The notes under the pieces are model-generated. The model made no database searches. It was not told the origin of the DNA and was given only the letters and a program-made list of their open reading frames with translations. From Cellvibrio fontiphilus (GTDB lineage: Bacteria; Pseudomonadota; Gammaproteobacteria; Pseudomonadales; Cellvibrionaceae), in the NCBI RefSeq assembly GCF_035317345.1, contig NZ_JAYKTU010000003.1: DNA of 64,000 nucleotides, one strand, 5' to 3'. Positions 45,828 through 56,095 of this stretch are shown piece after piece. Position numbers and translations under genes: made by a program. Position 1 is the stretch's first letter. Each line of letters begins with the position of its first letter.

Positions 45828-45876
45828 AAAGAGAAAAGAGAAAAGAGAAAAGAGAAAAGAGAAAAGAGAAAAGAGA
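45828..45876. repeat. Heptanucleotide tandem repeat (AAAGAGA)x7
   Basis: Seven uninterrupted copies of AAAGAGA plus a partial one, in the garD-kdgD gap, about 120 nt upstream of the kdgD start. Such tracts change length by polymerase slippage and could alter promoter spacing. Confidence 0.95.
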
Positions 45877-45953
45877 AAGTAAAAAAACGCACAACACTAA
45901 CGGCAATCAATTTATTGTCTTTTGTGTTGTACGTTTATCGGTAGGATTTTGTA

Positions 45954-47501
45954 TCAGGTCACAGGGGCGGGATTGAACAACACCAACGCATTGTGTAATT
46001 TCCACTGCTCTGCCCAGGTTTTTTTGCCACTGGCGACGTCCAACATTAATTGGAAAACTTCCCAGCCCAATTGCTCGATAGTTTTTTCACCGTCGGCAAT
46101 TTCGCCGGCGTTTACATCCATCAAATCGTGCCAGCGGCGCGCGAGATCGGTGCGCGTTGCGACTTTAATTACCGGGCACTCGGCCAAGCCGTAAGGCGTA
46201 CCGCGTCCTGTGGTGAAAATATGCAAATTCATACCCGCAGCCAATTGCAAAGTGCCGCAAATAAAATCGCTGGCGGGTGTGGAGTTGTACACCAAACCAT
46301 GAGGAATTTTTTTATCGCGCAAACGTTCGCCCGGTGAAAGCACGCCAACAATCGGCGATGAACCCGATTTCACAATCGAGCCCATGGCTTTTTCAACAAT
46401 ATTGGACAGCCCACCCTTTTTATTACCCGGCGTAGTGTTAGCACTGCGGTCAACCATGCCTGCGGCAAGGTAATCGTCGTACCATTGCATTTCGTTAATA
46501 ATCGCTTGGGCAACATCGGCATCGGCGGCGCGCGAGGTTAATTGATCGATGCCATCGCGCACTTCAGTATTTTCGGAAAACATGACGGTTGCGCCGGCAC
46601 GTACCAATAAATCGGCAGCAAAACCCAGCGCCGGGTTAGCGGTGATGCCAGAGAAAGCATCGCTACCACCACATTGCATACCCACCACCAATTCTGATGC
46701 CGGACAGGTTTCGCGCTTGCGTTTATTCAAGCGAACCAAATGACTTTCCGCTTGCTGCATAATCGACTCGATCATGCTCATAAAACCAATATGCTGCTCA
46801 TCCTGCAAGCATACGACTTGCGGACCATCCACCAGCGTGACAGGTATAGTTTCCGGCGGCATTAAGCGCGCGGGCTGCATTTTTTCGCAACCCAAACTCA
46901 CAATCATTACTTCACCACCAAAGTTGGGGTTGAGCGCAATATTTCTGAGCGTGCGAATTGGAATCGGCGCATTGGGTGCGTCTATCGCAACACCACAACC
47001 ATAGCTGTGAGCCAAACCGACAACACCGTCTACGTTTGGATATTTGGGCAACAATTCTTCGCGAATACGCTTTACAGCAAAGTCCACTACACCGGCAACA
47101 CACTGCACAGTTTGGCTAATGGCCAAAATATTGCGTGTGCCTACGCTGCCATCAGCGTTACGGTAGCCTTGAAAGCTGTAACCTTCCAATGGCTCGCCCG
47201 CTACCGCAATACGCGTTGCTATAGGTAAATTTTCCAGGCCCAACGCCGGGGGCATATCCAATAAATTTTCATTCACCCAGGCACCTGCAACAATCTTTTG
47301 TTTCGCGCGCCCAATAATCACGTTGTAGCGAATAATCGCATCACCCTGTGCAATAGTTTCCAATGCAACCTTATGACCTTGGGGAATATTTTCAACCAGC
47401 AATAAGCCATCAGCCACTTGTGTTCCTGCGGGCAATCCGCCAGCAGTTACTACAACGGCAACATTATCCGCCGGATGCATTTTGATAAGCAGTTGGGTCA
47501 T
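45954..47501 (-). CDS. garD: Galactarate dehydratase (UxaA/GarD family)
   Basis: 515 residues. An N-terminal SAF-like domain is followed by the large dehydratase domain beginning FQGYRNADGSVGTRNILAIS, with YGCGVAID and MQCGGSDAFSGITANPALG motifs that hold the metal-binding Cys and His residues. It dehydrates galactarate to 5-keto-4-deoxyglucarate. GarD is preferred over altronate dehydratase UxaA because kdgD and the semialdehyde dehydrogenase follow and no altronate enzymes are present. The start follows AGAGGTTTTGC. Confidence 0.88.
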   Translation of the reverse strand: MTQLLIKMHPADNVAVVVTAGGLPAGTQVADGLLLVENIPQGHKVALETIAQGDAIIRYNVIIGRAKQKIVAGAWVNENLLDMPPALGLENLPIATRIAVAGEPLEGYSFQGYRNADGSVGTRNILAISQTVQCVAGVVDFAVKRIREELLPKYPNVDGVVGLAHSYGCGVAIDAPNAPIPIRTLRNIALNPNFGGEVMIVSLGCEKMQPARLMPPETIPVTLVDGPQVVCLQDEQHIGFMSMIESIMQQAESHLVRLNKRKRETCPASELVVGMQCGGSDAFSGITANPALGFAADLLVRAGATVMFSENTEVRDGIDQLTSRAADADVAQAIINEMQWYDDYLAAGMVDRSANTTPGNKKGGLSNIVEKAMGSIVKSGSSPIVGVLSPGERLRDKKIPHGLVYNSTPASDFICGTLQLAAGMNLHIFTTGRGTPYGLAECPVIKVATRTDLARRWHDLMDVNAGEIADGEKTIEQLGWEVFQLMLDVASGKKTWAEQWKLHNALVLFNPAPVT

Positions 47502-47558
47502 GCAAAACCTCTAATAACAATAGGTAGCGCTGGTTTTAAAAAAACATTTTCGCGTAAT

Positions 47559-48938
47559 TTATAGCGATGATTTTTCAGTTGTCTGGCTATTCAAACATTT
47601 GGTTAAGGCGATTCGTTTTATATCGCCCACAATAAACAGGTAACTGATAATCACCAGCGCCGCATGGGCGCCGACATAGGCAAGCGCCCCCGCAAACGAA
47701 CCAGTGCTATGCACTATGTAGCCAATCACTATCGGCGTTACAATGCCTGCGGAATTGCCAAAGGTATTAAATAATCCACCGGAAAGGCCTCCCGCCTCTT
47801 TGGGAGAAGTGTCTGCAACTACAGCCCACCCCAAAGCGCCCACGCCCTTGCCAAAAAACGCGAGTGACATGATCGCAATAATCAATGCATCGGTATTCAC
47901 ATAATTACAGGCGATCATGGAGGTGGACATGAACATGCCCACCACAATAGGCAATTTGCGCGCGAAAGTAAGTGAATAACCTTTTTTTAATAATCGATCC
48001 GAAAACCAACCACCGGAAACACCGCCAAGAAAACCGGCAATGGCCGGCAGCGATGCTAAAAAACCGGCCTGCAAAATATTCATGCCGCGCTCTTGCACTA
48101 AATAAAGTGGAAACCAGGTGAGGAAAAAATAAGTCAGCGCGTTAATACAATATTGGCCAATGTACACACCCAGTAACATGCGTGAACTTAATAATTCTTT
48201 GATACAGGCCAGAGTATTCACCGCAGGAGTTTGCTGCTGACGATTGCTATCCAATTCGACCAGCGCACCGCCCTTGGCAATATAGTCCAGCTCACTGCAA
48301 CTCACACCGGGGTGTTCTTTAGGGCTATAAATTACCTTGAGCCAAACAAAAGCAATGACAATACCCAGCGCGCCCATAAAATAAAAAATACTTTGCCAAC
48401 CAAAGCTGTACACCATCCAGCCCATCAGCGGCGCAAAAGCAACGGTGGCGAAATACTGAGCGGAATTAAAAATGGATGCCGCCAAACCCCGTTCGTGAGT
48501 GGGAAACCAGGCTGAGGTAATACGGCTGTTGCCTGGAAAAGCAGGCGCCTCAGCCGCGCCCACCAGGAAACGCAACACAATTAATAATACCAGCGCCGCT
48601 GCGCCATAGAAAAATCCAACAAAACCTTGAAATAAAGTGAATAAAGACCAGAGAAAAATACTGAAAAAGTAAGTAATTTTGGAGCCGAATTTATCCAGCA
48701 ACCAACCACCGGGAATTTGCGCCAACACATAAGACCAAGCAAAAGCTGAAAATACATAACCCATTTGCAGCGAGGTTAAACCAAGGTCTTTGGCAAGGTC
48801 GGGGCCGGCAATGGCAATAGTGGCGCGATCCGCATAGTTAATGGTAGTGGCAATAAATAACATCGCCAAAATTCCCCAGCGTGTGCGCGATGCCACCGAT
48901 AGTTTGCTGGTGGAGCTAATCACTGGTGCGCTGCCCAT
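47559..48938 (-). CDS. garP: MFS galactarate/glucarate permease
   Basis: 459 residues, twelve helices, anion:cation symporter family. The signature INYADRATIAIAGPDL follows helix 1, and GWLLDKFGSK and RFLVGAAEAPAFPGN are typical of GudP/GarP-type transporters. It would import galactarate or a related aldarate, or galacturonate. The start follows GAGAGGTAAAAGTC. Its upstream region (49034-49066) carries an element shared with the receptor gene. Confidence 0.85.
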   Translation of the reverse strand: MGSAPVISSTSKLSVASRTRWGILAMLFIATTINYADRATIAIAGPDLAKDLGLTSLQMGYVFSAFAWSYVLAQIPGGWLLDKFGSKITYFFSIFLWSLFTLFQGFVGFFYGAAALVLLIVLRFLVGAAEAPAFPGNSRITSAWFPTHERGLAASIFNSAQYFATVAFAPLMGWMVYSFGWQSIFYFMGALGIVIAFVWLKVIYSPKEHPGVSCSELDYIAKGGALVELDSNRQQQTPAVNTLACIKELLSSRMLLGVYIGQYCINALTYFFLTWFPLYLVQERGMNILQAGFLASLPAIAGFLGGVSGGWFSDRLLKKGYSLTFARKLPIVVGMFMSTSMIACNYVNTDALIIAIMSLAFFGKGVGALGWAVVADTSPKEAGGLSGGLFNTFGNSAGIVTPIVIGYIVHSTGSFAGALAYVGAHAALVIISYLFIVGDIKRIALTKCLNSQTTEKSSL

Positions 48939-49033
48939 GACTTTTACCTCTCAACGTCTTGGCTTTTTATTGTTAATTTTCTTTTGGTCGGGCGACAAAT
49001 TCGCACTGTCAATTTTGCGAGTTTATTATTACC

Positions 49034-49066
49034 GAATCAAACCAATCGATAACTAAATTGATTTAC
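49034..49066. promoter_or_regulatory. 33-bp shared element, copy 1 (upstream of garP)
   Basis: GAATCAAACCAATCG followed by ATAACTAAATTGATTTA. It matches 56309-56341 at 27 of 33 positions. It lies 96 nt upstream of the garP start, in a 167-nt gap, and is a candidate operator for co-regulation of the pectin genes. Confidence 0.5.
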
Positions 49067-49105
49067 TTTCAGCATGAATAAATTCAACACACCAGTTGTT
49101 ATAGC

Positions 49106-50254
49106 TCAGGGCGAAGGTTTAGGGAGATCCACAATTTCTACCCAAGCCGGATTCTTGCCGGTTGAATGTGCACCGAGTAAACGCAGTTGGCCGCTGCGTT
49201 GGTCGATTGCATAAATACTCATACGCTGCGATAGCTGGCCAACCACCGCTAACCATTTACCATCAGGCGAGATATTAAACGCACGTGGCTGCTGTTCAGT
49301 TGTCCAACTCCCGATAGGCGTTAAACGCCCGCTGTACTGATCGACACTAAAGCCCACCAGCTGACTGCTGCTGCGCTCGGTGGCATAGATAAAGCGCCCA
49401 CTAGCTGTCAGGTGTATGTCTGCTGCCCAGGCTTTTTTGGCAGTGGTGAGCAAATGGCTTTGCAATAAATTCGCCTTACCGCTGCGAGCATTGCGTTTAT
49501 ACACGTCTAAACTGCCAGTCAACTCACTGAGCAAATATAAAAATTCCCCGCTGGCAGAAAATACAAAATGGCGCGGGCCTGAACCTGGTGTCGTATGCAG
49601 TGCCGGCGTTTGGGCAGGCTCAAGTGTTTTGATGGTAGACGCCTTTTTATTTAAACGAAAATAATCCACACGATCACTGCCCAGCAGGGACACATAAAGA
49701 AATTGATTGGCAGGGTCTGCAGTCACCTGATGCGGGTGAAGGCCGAGTTCAATAACACTGGATTCGGCCAAGGGTACACCGTATTTGTTGAGCGCATAAA
49801 GGTTTAGGCTATTCCCGCTATAAGACACCGCAAACAAAAACCGGCCGCGCGCGTCCAGAGAAATATTTGCCATATTTTCTGTAAGCGGTACAACAGCGCG
49901 CTGATGTAAATACCCAGTGGCGGGATCAATTAAAAAAGCCAGCAGCTGATAAGGCTGTGAGCGGGTCGCAACGTAAAGCAAACGTTTATCGTAAGGCGAT
50001 TTACCGCAATGCAGGTTACCGGAAGACAATTTACCTGAAGACAATGCCATAGGCATAACCGCACCGCCGACAGGCACTGTTTGTTGCAGCGTTAGACGAT
50101 TGGTTTCAACATCAAAATCAAACACAGAAATCGAATGTGAATCACTATTGGCGACATAAATAACACTGCGTGCCTGAGCAAAAATTCCCGCCGTGCCCAA
50201 CCAGAGCAACAGCAGGAACTTTACACTAATAAGCAAACGCAAGCGGTATCGCAA
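49106..50254 (-). CDS. Exported lactonase-family beta-propeller protein
   Basis: 382 residues. A signal peptide (about 1-28, FLLLLWLGTAGIFAQA) precedes a seven-bladed propeller of the YbhE/6-phosphogluconolactonase type (repeats such as YVANSDSHSISVFDFD, GSGPRHFVFSASGEFLY, QPRAFNISPDGKWLAV). In this locus it could open a galactaro- or galacturono-lactone in the periplasm. Known family members are often cytoplasmic, so export is notable. It has a TTG start, 11 nt after the GH28 gene, so it is likely coupled to it. The activity is inferred from context. Confidence 0.75.
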   Translation of the reverse strand: MRYRLRLLISVKFLLLLWLGTAGIFAQARSVIYVANSDSHSISVFDFDVETNRLTLQQTVPVGGAVMPMALSSGKLSSGNLHCGKSPYDKRLLYVATRSQPYQLLAFLIDPATGYLHQRAVVPLTENMANISLDARGRFLFAVSYSGNSLNLYALNKYGVPLAESSVIELGLHPHQVTADPANQFLYVSLLGSDRVDYFRLNKKASTIKTLEPAQTPALHTTPGSGPRHFVFSASGEFLYLLSELTGSLDVYKRNARSGKANLLQSHLLTTAKKAWAADIHLTASGRFIYATERSSSQLVGFSVDQYSGRLTPIGSWTTEQQPRAFNISPDGKWLAVVGQLSQRMSIYAIDQRSGQLRLLGAHSTGKNPAWVEIVDLPKPSP

Positions 50255-50265
50255 AAAACCAAGGC

Positions 50266-51633
50266 CTATTCAAAATGCGCCGACAGCTTTTGACCATTCA
50301 CCTGCACATCGCTGAAGGTCACATTTTTCAAGCCGGTAAATTCCATAAACTCGCCAGCGGATTTAACCTTGATGTTTTTAAACAATACATCCTCCAGTGG
50401 TTGCACTTCCGGTGCATGGCTAATAAAAAAGCTATCGACTTTTTCAACAGTAATATTTTCAAACACTATGTCCTGATAGCGCGAGGGAAAGTTCCCCCCC
50501 AAGTAACCGGCCACATAACTTAAATCAAACCAGAATAAATATTTGGCGCTACCAATATTCATATTGCGGATGCGCACATGCTCTACACTGCCACCACGAT
50601 CCAGGTTAGCCTTTAAACGAAAGGCTGAAGTGCCTTTTAGATAGCTGTTGTCGGTGAAGTACACATTTTTAATGCCGCCTGACATTTCACTGCCCAGACC
50701 TATACCGTCCTCACCATCTAACACATTATTTCTCACCACAATATTTTCACTGGGGCGCGCAATGGTACGGCCATCCAAATCGCGGCCGGATTTAATCACA
50801 ATAGAATCATCGCCGGTTTTGAAATGGTTATTTTCAATCACTACCCAACGGCCAGAGTCGATATCAATTCCATCGTTATTGGCAAACATACTGTCCACTT
50901 TTACACCGCGCATTTGTGCATGATCGGTATACACCAAATGGTTAACCCAGAAGGGCGAATTCACAGCAGTGTAATCCTCAAGCAATACCCGCTCTGCATT
51001 CACAAGCTGAATCAGCGCGGGGCGCAAATAACTGCCCTTACCGAATTGACGCTGCGCAAGGGGCACACCATCAAACCCCATCTGCCGCAATTTGGCGATA
51101 TCCGGCGCTTGCTTTTTAGCCCAGCCCAAAAATTCACTCTTGGCATTGCCATCGATTTTGCCTTTGCCAGTAATGGCAACATCAGTCACTTTGTTGGCAT
51201 AAATCAGCGGTGAATATCCGTAAATTTCTGTGCCTTCCCAACGGGTAAACACCACGGGCAAATAGTGTTTGGTTTGTGCGCCAAATAATAAAGTGGCCCC
51301 CTCTTGTAAATGCAGATTAATGCGGCTTTGTAATTGCACCGGCCCATTGGAAAGCCAAGTACCAGGAGGAATAACTACACGCCCACCACCTGCTTGGGCG
51401 GCCGCATTAATAGCGCGCATAATTGCCGGGCGCGCATCTGTTTTTGCATCTTTGGGCACACCAAAAGCAGTGATGGGGAAATCCACTTGCGGAATTTTTG
51501 GCGATTGGATCTTGGCAAGAATTACATCCATTTGCTGCCAATCTGAAGGCTTATAAAAATCTGTATTCGCGTGTGCCAGTGAAACCATTAAACACTGCAC
51601 CAATACAACAAACAGGTTTCTTGTCATTTTCAT
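50266..51633 (-). CDS. GH28 polygalacturonase
   Basis: 455 residues with a signal peptide (1-22). Right-handed beta-helix of family GH28: FANNDGIDIDSG holds the catalytic Asp, TGDDSIVIKSG the paired Asp, and GLGSEMSGG and RLKANLDRGG replace the usual GHG and RIK motifs. Ser in place of His in the G-H-G motif is typical of exo-acting or unsaturated-substrate subgroups rather than plant-pathogen endo-PGs. It releases galacturonate from pectic chains, probably in the periplasm. Confidence 0.9.
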   Translation of the reverse strand: MKMTRNLFVVLVQCLMVSLAHANTDFYKPSDWQQMDVILAKIQSPKIPQVDFPITAFGVPKDAKTDARPAIMRAINAAAQAGGGRVVIPPGTWLSNGPVQLQSRINLHLQEGATLLFGAQTKHYLPVVFTRWEGTEIYGYSPLIYANKVTDVAITGKGKIDGNAKSEFLGWAKKQAPDIAKLRQMGFDGVPLAQRQFGKGSYLRPALIQLVNAERVLLEDYTAVNSPFWVNHLVYTDHAQMRGVKVDSMFANNDGIDIDSGRWVVIENNHFKTGDDSIVIKSGRDLDGRTIARPSENIVVRNNVLDGEDGIGLGSEMSGGIKNVYFTDNSYLKGTSAFRLKANLDRGGSVEHVRIRNMNIGSAKYLFWFDLSYVAGYLGGNFPSRYQDIVFENITVEKVDSFFISHAPEVQPLEDVLFKNIKVKSAGEFMEFTGLKNVTFSDVQVNGQKLSAHFE

Positions 51634-51713
51634 TTTGAGTTCTCTTTAGTTTTTATCGCCCGCAGGTTTAGCCGTGCAGGACAAACACTAATTGCGAATT
51701 GCTGATGCAACCA

Positions 51714-52937
51714 TCATTGGAAAGCTGCAATTTCAACACCAGCCAATATAAAAGGCCCCAAGCCGTGAGGGTCGTCTGTACGAATAGCTTCACTCACGTA
51801 ATATTCAAAAGTACCGGTGCGATAAGGTTCATTACCCAGCCCAGCGCTGCCACAGGTATTTTTTAAATGCAGCTGACCTTGTTTATCCAATTCAGTGTGA
51901 CCCTGCACTATGCCATTAAAAATATTGAGAGCAATTTGTTGGTACTTTTGTGGCAGATATTTTTTATTAACCCCCTTGGCAAAAGCGTAGGCAAACATAG
52001 CACTACCCGAGGTTTCCAAATAATTTCCGTAGCGGTCGCCCTGATCGGTTACCTGATACCAAAGGTGACTGGGATGCTGCACTTTTAGCAATGCCTCGGC
52101 CAATTCATTCAACAAGCGAATTAATTCTTTGCGCTTGGGGTGTTGAGCGGGGAAATAATCCAGCGTATCCACCAGTGCCATGGCATACCAACCCATAGAG
52201 CGCGACCAAAAATGGGGCGATAGGCCGGTATCTTTATTGGCCCACAGTTGTAGATGGCTTTCATCCCAGGCGTGATAAAGCAAGCCGGTTTTTACATCGC
52301 GGGTTTTGCTTTCAATTAATAAAAATTGGTGCGCAATATCATCAAAGGATTTGTTGGACTCATTAAATTGCTGCGCGTATTGGGCGTAATAAGGTGCGCC
52401 CATATACAGGCCATCCAACCACATTTGCCAAGGGTAAATATTTTTATGCCAGAAGCCGCCACCAGTGGTGCGCGGCTGCCACTGCAATTGCAAACGCAGG
52501 GTTTGCAGTGCCGTTAAATAGCGCGGGTCCTGATATTTTTCGTAGAGTAAAAATAATAATTTACCCGGGTTGATTGAGTCGATATTAAATTCGGTGATGG
52601 CATAACCGTGAATTTTCCCCTTATCATCGATTAATTGATCGACAAATTGTTTGCTGTAGGCGAGATATTTTTCGTTGCCAGTTGTCATATAGAGTTTTTG
52701 AAAACCGTAGAGCACCAGTGAATAGGGGTAGCCCCATTCCGGTTCTTTGAGTTGTTTAAACTCACGCATAGTCCAGGCCTGCGGATGACGCTGCATAATG
52801 GACTTGGCCATCAGCTCGGCAGTCTCCAATGCAGTTGGTGGTGTTGCAGTAGAGGGAGGATTTTGGGCTTGAACGGTACAACAAATAAGGCTTGCGCTCA
52901 CAACCAGAAGCTGTGTGATAGCGATGATTTTTTTCAT
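51714..52937 (-). CDS. GH105 unsaturated rhamnogalacturonyl/galacturonyl hydrolase
   Basis: 407 residues from MKKIIAITQ, the start of a signal peptide (to about 24, VQA); the open frame extends 16 codons further. The (alpha/alpha)6 barrel motifs MWLDGLYMGAPYYAQYA (catalytic Asp), SRSMGWYAMALVDTLDYFP and TSGSAMFAYAFAKG match GH105 (YteR/RhiN). It removes the 4,5-unsaturated uronate left by pectate lyases. It is encoded between the receptor and the polygalacturonase. Confidence 0.92.
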   Translation of the reverse strand: MKKIIAITQLLVVSASLICCTVQAQNPPSTATPPTALETAELMAKSIMQRHPQAWTMREFKQLKEPEWGYPYSLVLYGFQKLYMTTGNEKYLAYSKQFVDQLIDDKGKIHGYAITEFNIDSINPGKLLFLLYEKYQDPRYLTALQTLRLQLQWQPRTTGGGFWHKNIYPWQMWLDGLYMGAPYYAQYAQQFNESNKSFDDIAHQFLLIESKTRDVKTGLLYHAWDESHLQLWANKDTGLSPHFWSRSMGWYAMALVDTLDYFPAQHPKRKELIRLLNELAEALLKVQHPSHLWYQVTDQGDRYGNYLETSGSAMFAYAFAKGVNKKYLPQKYQQIALNIFNGIVQGHTELDKQGQLHLKNTCGSAGLGNEPYRTGTFEYYVSEAIRTDDPHGLGPFILAGVEIAAFQ

Positions 52938-53057
52938 GGCAATAAATCCAGAAAAGTAAAATGTGGCGAGAGAACACCGCACCAACAGCAGCGCTGAAGG
53001 TGCGGAAGTTTACTGCCGAAGTATTAACCTGATAATTAGCTCGTAAAGCCACTTGAC

Positions 53058-55946
53058 TTAAAAGGTGGCGCGAATTCCCAAGCTAATTTCACGACCGGTG
53101 TTATTGATTTCGCGCACTAGATTCAGATCGCCACCAGAAGATACTGGCCCCGTAGTGTAGAGGCGTTCATCTTCTTCGGTCAGGTTGATCACTTCCAAAT
53201 TCACTTTAATATTGTCAGTAATGTTATAGAAGGCTGACATATCAACGCGGGTTGGGCCGCTGGTATTTTCTGAATAGTTTCTATCACTACCTGGAATTGC
53301 AGTAACGTAATCGTCGCGACCATTCACCACCACACGCGCACCGAATTGTTCGCGCTCAAAATAGACACCATAGTTGTAGCTATTTTCCGACAAACCGCTC
53401 AACGGGCCTTTGATATCACCGGGATAGGTAATTTCTGAATCCACATAAGTGTAATTGGCAAAAACACCAAAGCCTTCAAAAGCAGGAGGCAAAAAAGTAA
53501 ATGGTTGTTGGTACGAAATTTCATAACCATCCAACTTGGCACCTTCACCGTTAACCGGCGTAGAAATGTTCCACTCGTCGTTCATGCTCACACCGTTTGG
53601 ATCAAAAGACGGAGAAGCAGGATTAGTTTGCGGATAAGCAGTGCCAATAATTGCCTTCAAATCAGCTGGCAACAAACCAGAGACAGTGCTGCTCAAAATA
53701 AAGCTATCGATGTCTTTGTGGAAGAACGTAATACCCACCACTGACTCTTCGGCAAAATACCATTCAAAACCCAGATCAATAGCATCGGCCAAAATTGGAT
53801 CAAGCCCGGGGTTACCCACGGAAATGTTACCGTTGATCGGCGTTGCGTTTACTGTTGCCGTCATGCTGGACAAATTAGGACGAGTTAAATTGCGGTTGGC
53901 ACTCAGGCGAACCAAAAAGTCATCCACCACTTCCAAAGTTGCGTTAACCGAGGGCAGCCACTCAGCATAATCACTGCTGCGCCTGGAGGCTACGCCACCT
54001 GCAACACCGAGTGATTCCACTTCAGTTTCTACATAACGTAAACCGGCATTCACCATTAATGGCATTCCGGCCAGATCCATATTGCGGGTGTATTCTGCAT
54101 AGGCACCTGCAGTATTTTCCGTTACATCAAAGGTAGATGGATCGTTGGGGTTTAAGGTAAATGAACCCGCACTGTAGGCTGCTTTAGTGGCCGCAAAATC
54201 ATTCACTACAAAATCAGTTGGGAAGCCGGCGGGCGGATTAATTGCATCACCATAGCCTTTAGTCACCGCTGACAATGTGGTGACCAAATTGGTGGTTGCA
54301 GCAGTAATAGGAAGAATGGTTGTTGTGCCCGAGCCTGTTGCAACACGCGCAACCGGGTCAGTCAGCGAACCCGCCGTCGGATCGTGACGCTCTGAAGTGA
54401 TATTGCGCTCGTTCCAGATTACCCCGGTTTTTACACTGGACTCATCCAGATCCCAAGTCAGGTCTGCACGGAAAGTATCATTTTCGCGTTCAACAATATC
54501 TTTGCGAATCGTTGGTGCCGTGAAGTGATAATTCAGCGGGTTGTTAATATCAAAACCATAACTCATTTCAGCGATATCCGCGTCTTTGCGGAAATCATAA
54601 GAGAAATAAGTTGGATTCAAACCATTAATTGCCTGACGGCGCGGCGCATCTGGATTAGTGTAGGTCGCATTGAGCGCATCAAGGTTGAAGCGATACTGCT
54701 CTTCATCGTGAACTACAGCTGCGTTACCAAACATCAGATCCAATTTTAAATTATCAGTAAGATCGAATTTGCTGGAGAGTACTACTTGTTCAAATTCGGT
54801 ATCGCTGAATTGACCACGACTTTCAACGCGCGGCGTTACGCCGGTAAATTCGCCAGCAACGGCAACACGCCCCGCCTCGTCCAATACAACACTGGTAGGG
54901 GTAATGGAGTTAAATGTATTGCGGAATTGCGCAAAGAAATTGTATGAGGACACATCAGTTTTCAAATCAGATTTTAAATAATCTAATGTGAATTCCATAC
55001 GATCGGTCGGACGGAACTGGAATGAACCAGTAATACCAGTACGTTTCTGATCAGTATTAAAAGAGTCCATGCGCGGCAGGCGTGGGAACAACATATAGTC
55101 CAACGCTTCATTATTTACTTTAGGGTCTGCAGGATTCAGATCGGGGTAGTTAGCAAGTGGATTGGGTGTACCAGTGATGTCTACCGTAGAGTCATTACCC
55201 ACGAAACTTCTGTTGGAGTTATCAAAGGCAGAGGTATAACGCACAGTACCAAAACCTTCCTGGCGAATATTGCGCTCGGACTGGGCAAAACTTACCAGCA
55301 CACCAAATTTATCATCGGCAAAAGTATTACTCGCCATGGCGACAATACGCGGATCATCCTCACCGGTTAAATTATCTACTGCCATAGAGCCACCGATCAC
55401 AGCGTGCGGCCCTGGATTATCAAAAGGCTTGGCAGAATAAAGCTCTACGGTAGAGGCAAGCCCACCCTCTTCCAGTGAACCTTTTGCCGATTTATTCAAA
55501 ATAATTTTGTTAAATAATTCCGACGCAAACACATTGAAGTCAAATGAGCGACCGCGATTTACCCCGCCGGAAGAATCCAAGCCGCCGGTACTGGACGGCA
55601 CCTCCATCCCATTTAATGTGGTCGCCGAGAAACTTGGGCCGAGGCCGCGCACGGTAATGTTTCTGCCTTCGCCACCTTCGCGGGTGATTGCAACACCGGG
55701 CACACGCTGCAAAGATTCAGCGAGGTTCAAGTCGGGCATTTTGCCCATGTCTTCCGCCACAATCGCATCAACATTATTGGCAGAGTTGCGTTTGGTATTT
55801 AGCGCATTCGCCAAACTCGCACGAAAACTACCGGTGACAATCACCTCTTCCAATTCACTGTTGGAAGTGTCCTGTGCATAGCCAGCCGCCGGCAATATAC
55901 TGGCGGCAATCGCCAGCACTAAGGGTTTGATAGTGAAATTACTCAT
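53058..55946 (-). CDS. TonB-dependent outer-membrane receptor for pectic oligosaccharides
   Basis: 962 residues from MSNFTIKPLVLAIAAS, chosen for the GAGGAGTCTCT site; 20 further codons lie upstream in frame. A signal peptide ends GYAQ (about 25). The plug starts EEVIVTGSFRASLANALN and includes LAESLQRVPGVAI and NITVRGLGPSF; the barrel ends with Phe (ISLGIRATF). It is of the Xanthomonas/Caulobacter carbohydrate receptor type (TIGR01782). It probably takes up oligogalacturonides with energy from TonB. There is no SusD partner, as expected outside Bacteroidota. Confidence 0.92.
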   Translation of the reverse strand: MSNFTIKPLVLAIAASILPAAGYAQDTSNSELEEVIVTGSFRASLANALNTKRNSANNVDAIVAEDMGKMPDLNLAESLQRVPGVAITREGGEGRNITVRGLGPSFSATTLNGMEVPSSTGGLDSSGGVNRGRSFDFNVFASELFNKIILNKSAKGSLEEGGLASTVELYSAKPFDNPGPHAVIGGSMAVDNLTGEDDPRIVAMASNTFADDKFGVLVSFAQSERNIRQEGFGTVRYTSAFDNSNRSFVGNDSTVDITGTPNPLANYPDLNPADPKVNNEALDYMLFPRLPRMDSFNTDQKRTGITGSFQFRPTDRMEFTLDYLKSDLKTDVSSYNFFAQFRNTFNSITPTSVVLDEAGRVAVAGEFTGVTPRVESRGQFSDTEFEQVVLSSKFDLTDNLKLDLMFGNAAVVHDEEQYRFNLDALNATYTNPDAPRRQAINGLNPTYFSYDFRKDADIAEMSYGFDINNPLNYHFTAPTIRKDIVERENDTFRADLTWDLDESSVKTGVIWNERNITSERHDPTAGSLTDPVARVATGSGTTTILPITAATTNLVTTLSAVTKGYGDAINPPAGFPTDFVVNDFAATKAAYSAGSFTLNPNDPSTFDVTENTAGAYAEYTRNMDLAGMPLMVNAGLRYVETEVESLGVAGGVASRRSSDYAEWLPSVNATLEVVDDFLVRLSANRNLTRPNLSSMTATVNATPINGNISVGNPGLDPILADAIDLGFEWYFAEESVVGITFFHKDIDSFILSSTVSGLLPADLKAIIGTAYPQTNPASPSFDPNGVSMNDEWNISTPVNGEGAKLDGYEISYQQPFTFLPPAFEGFGVFANYTYVDSEITYPGDIKGPLSGLSENSYNYGVYFEREQFGARVVVNGRDDYVTAIPGSDRNYSENTSGPTRVDMSAFYNITDNIKVNLEVINLTEEDERLYTTGPVSSGGDLNLVREINNTGREISLGIRATF

Positions 55947-56095
55947 AGAGACTCCTCGCTGCTTTTTTAATTTGGATAAGGTATTAGAGTTATTCCTGTT
56001 ATCCACTGCCGTTTTTTTGATGCTTTCTATTTTTAGTTGCTTGGCATTTTAAAAATTTTCTTGCGCAGCAATTTACTGCCGCAAAAAATAAAAAG

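Noticed and set aside
45828..45876. AAAGAGA tract as a CRISPR or satellite repeat
   Set aside because: Units are adjacent without spacers and only 7 nt long, a simple slippage tract.
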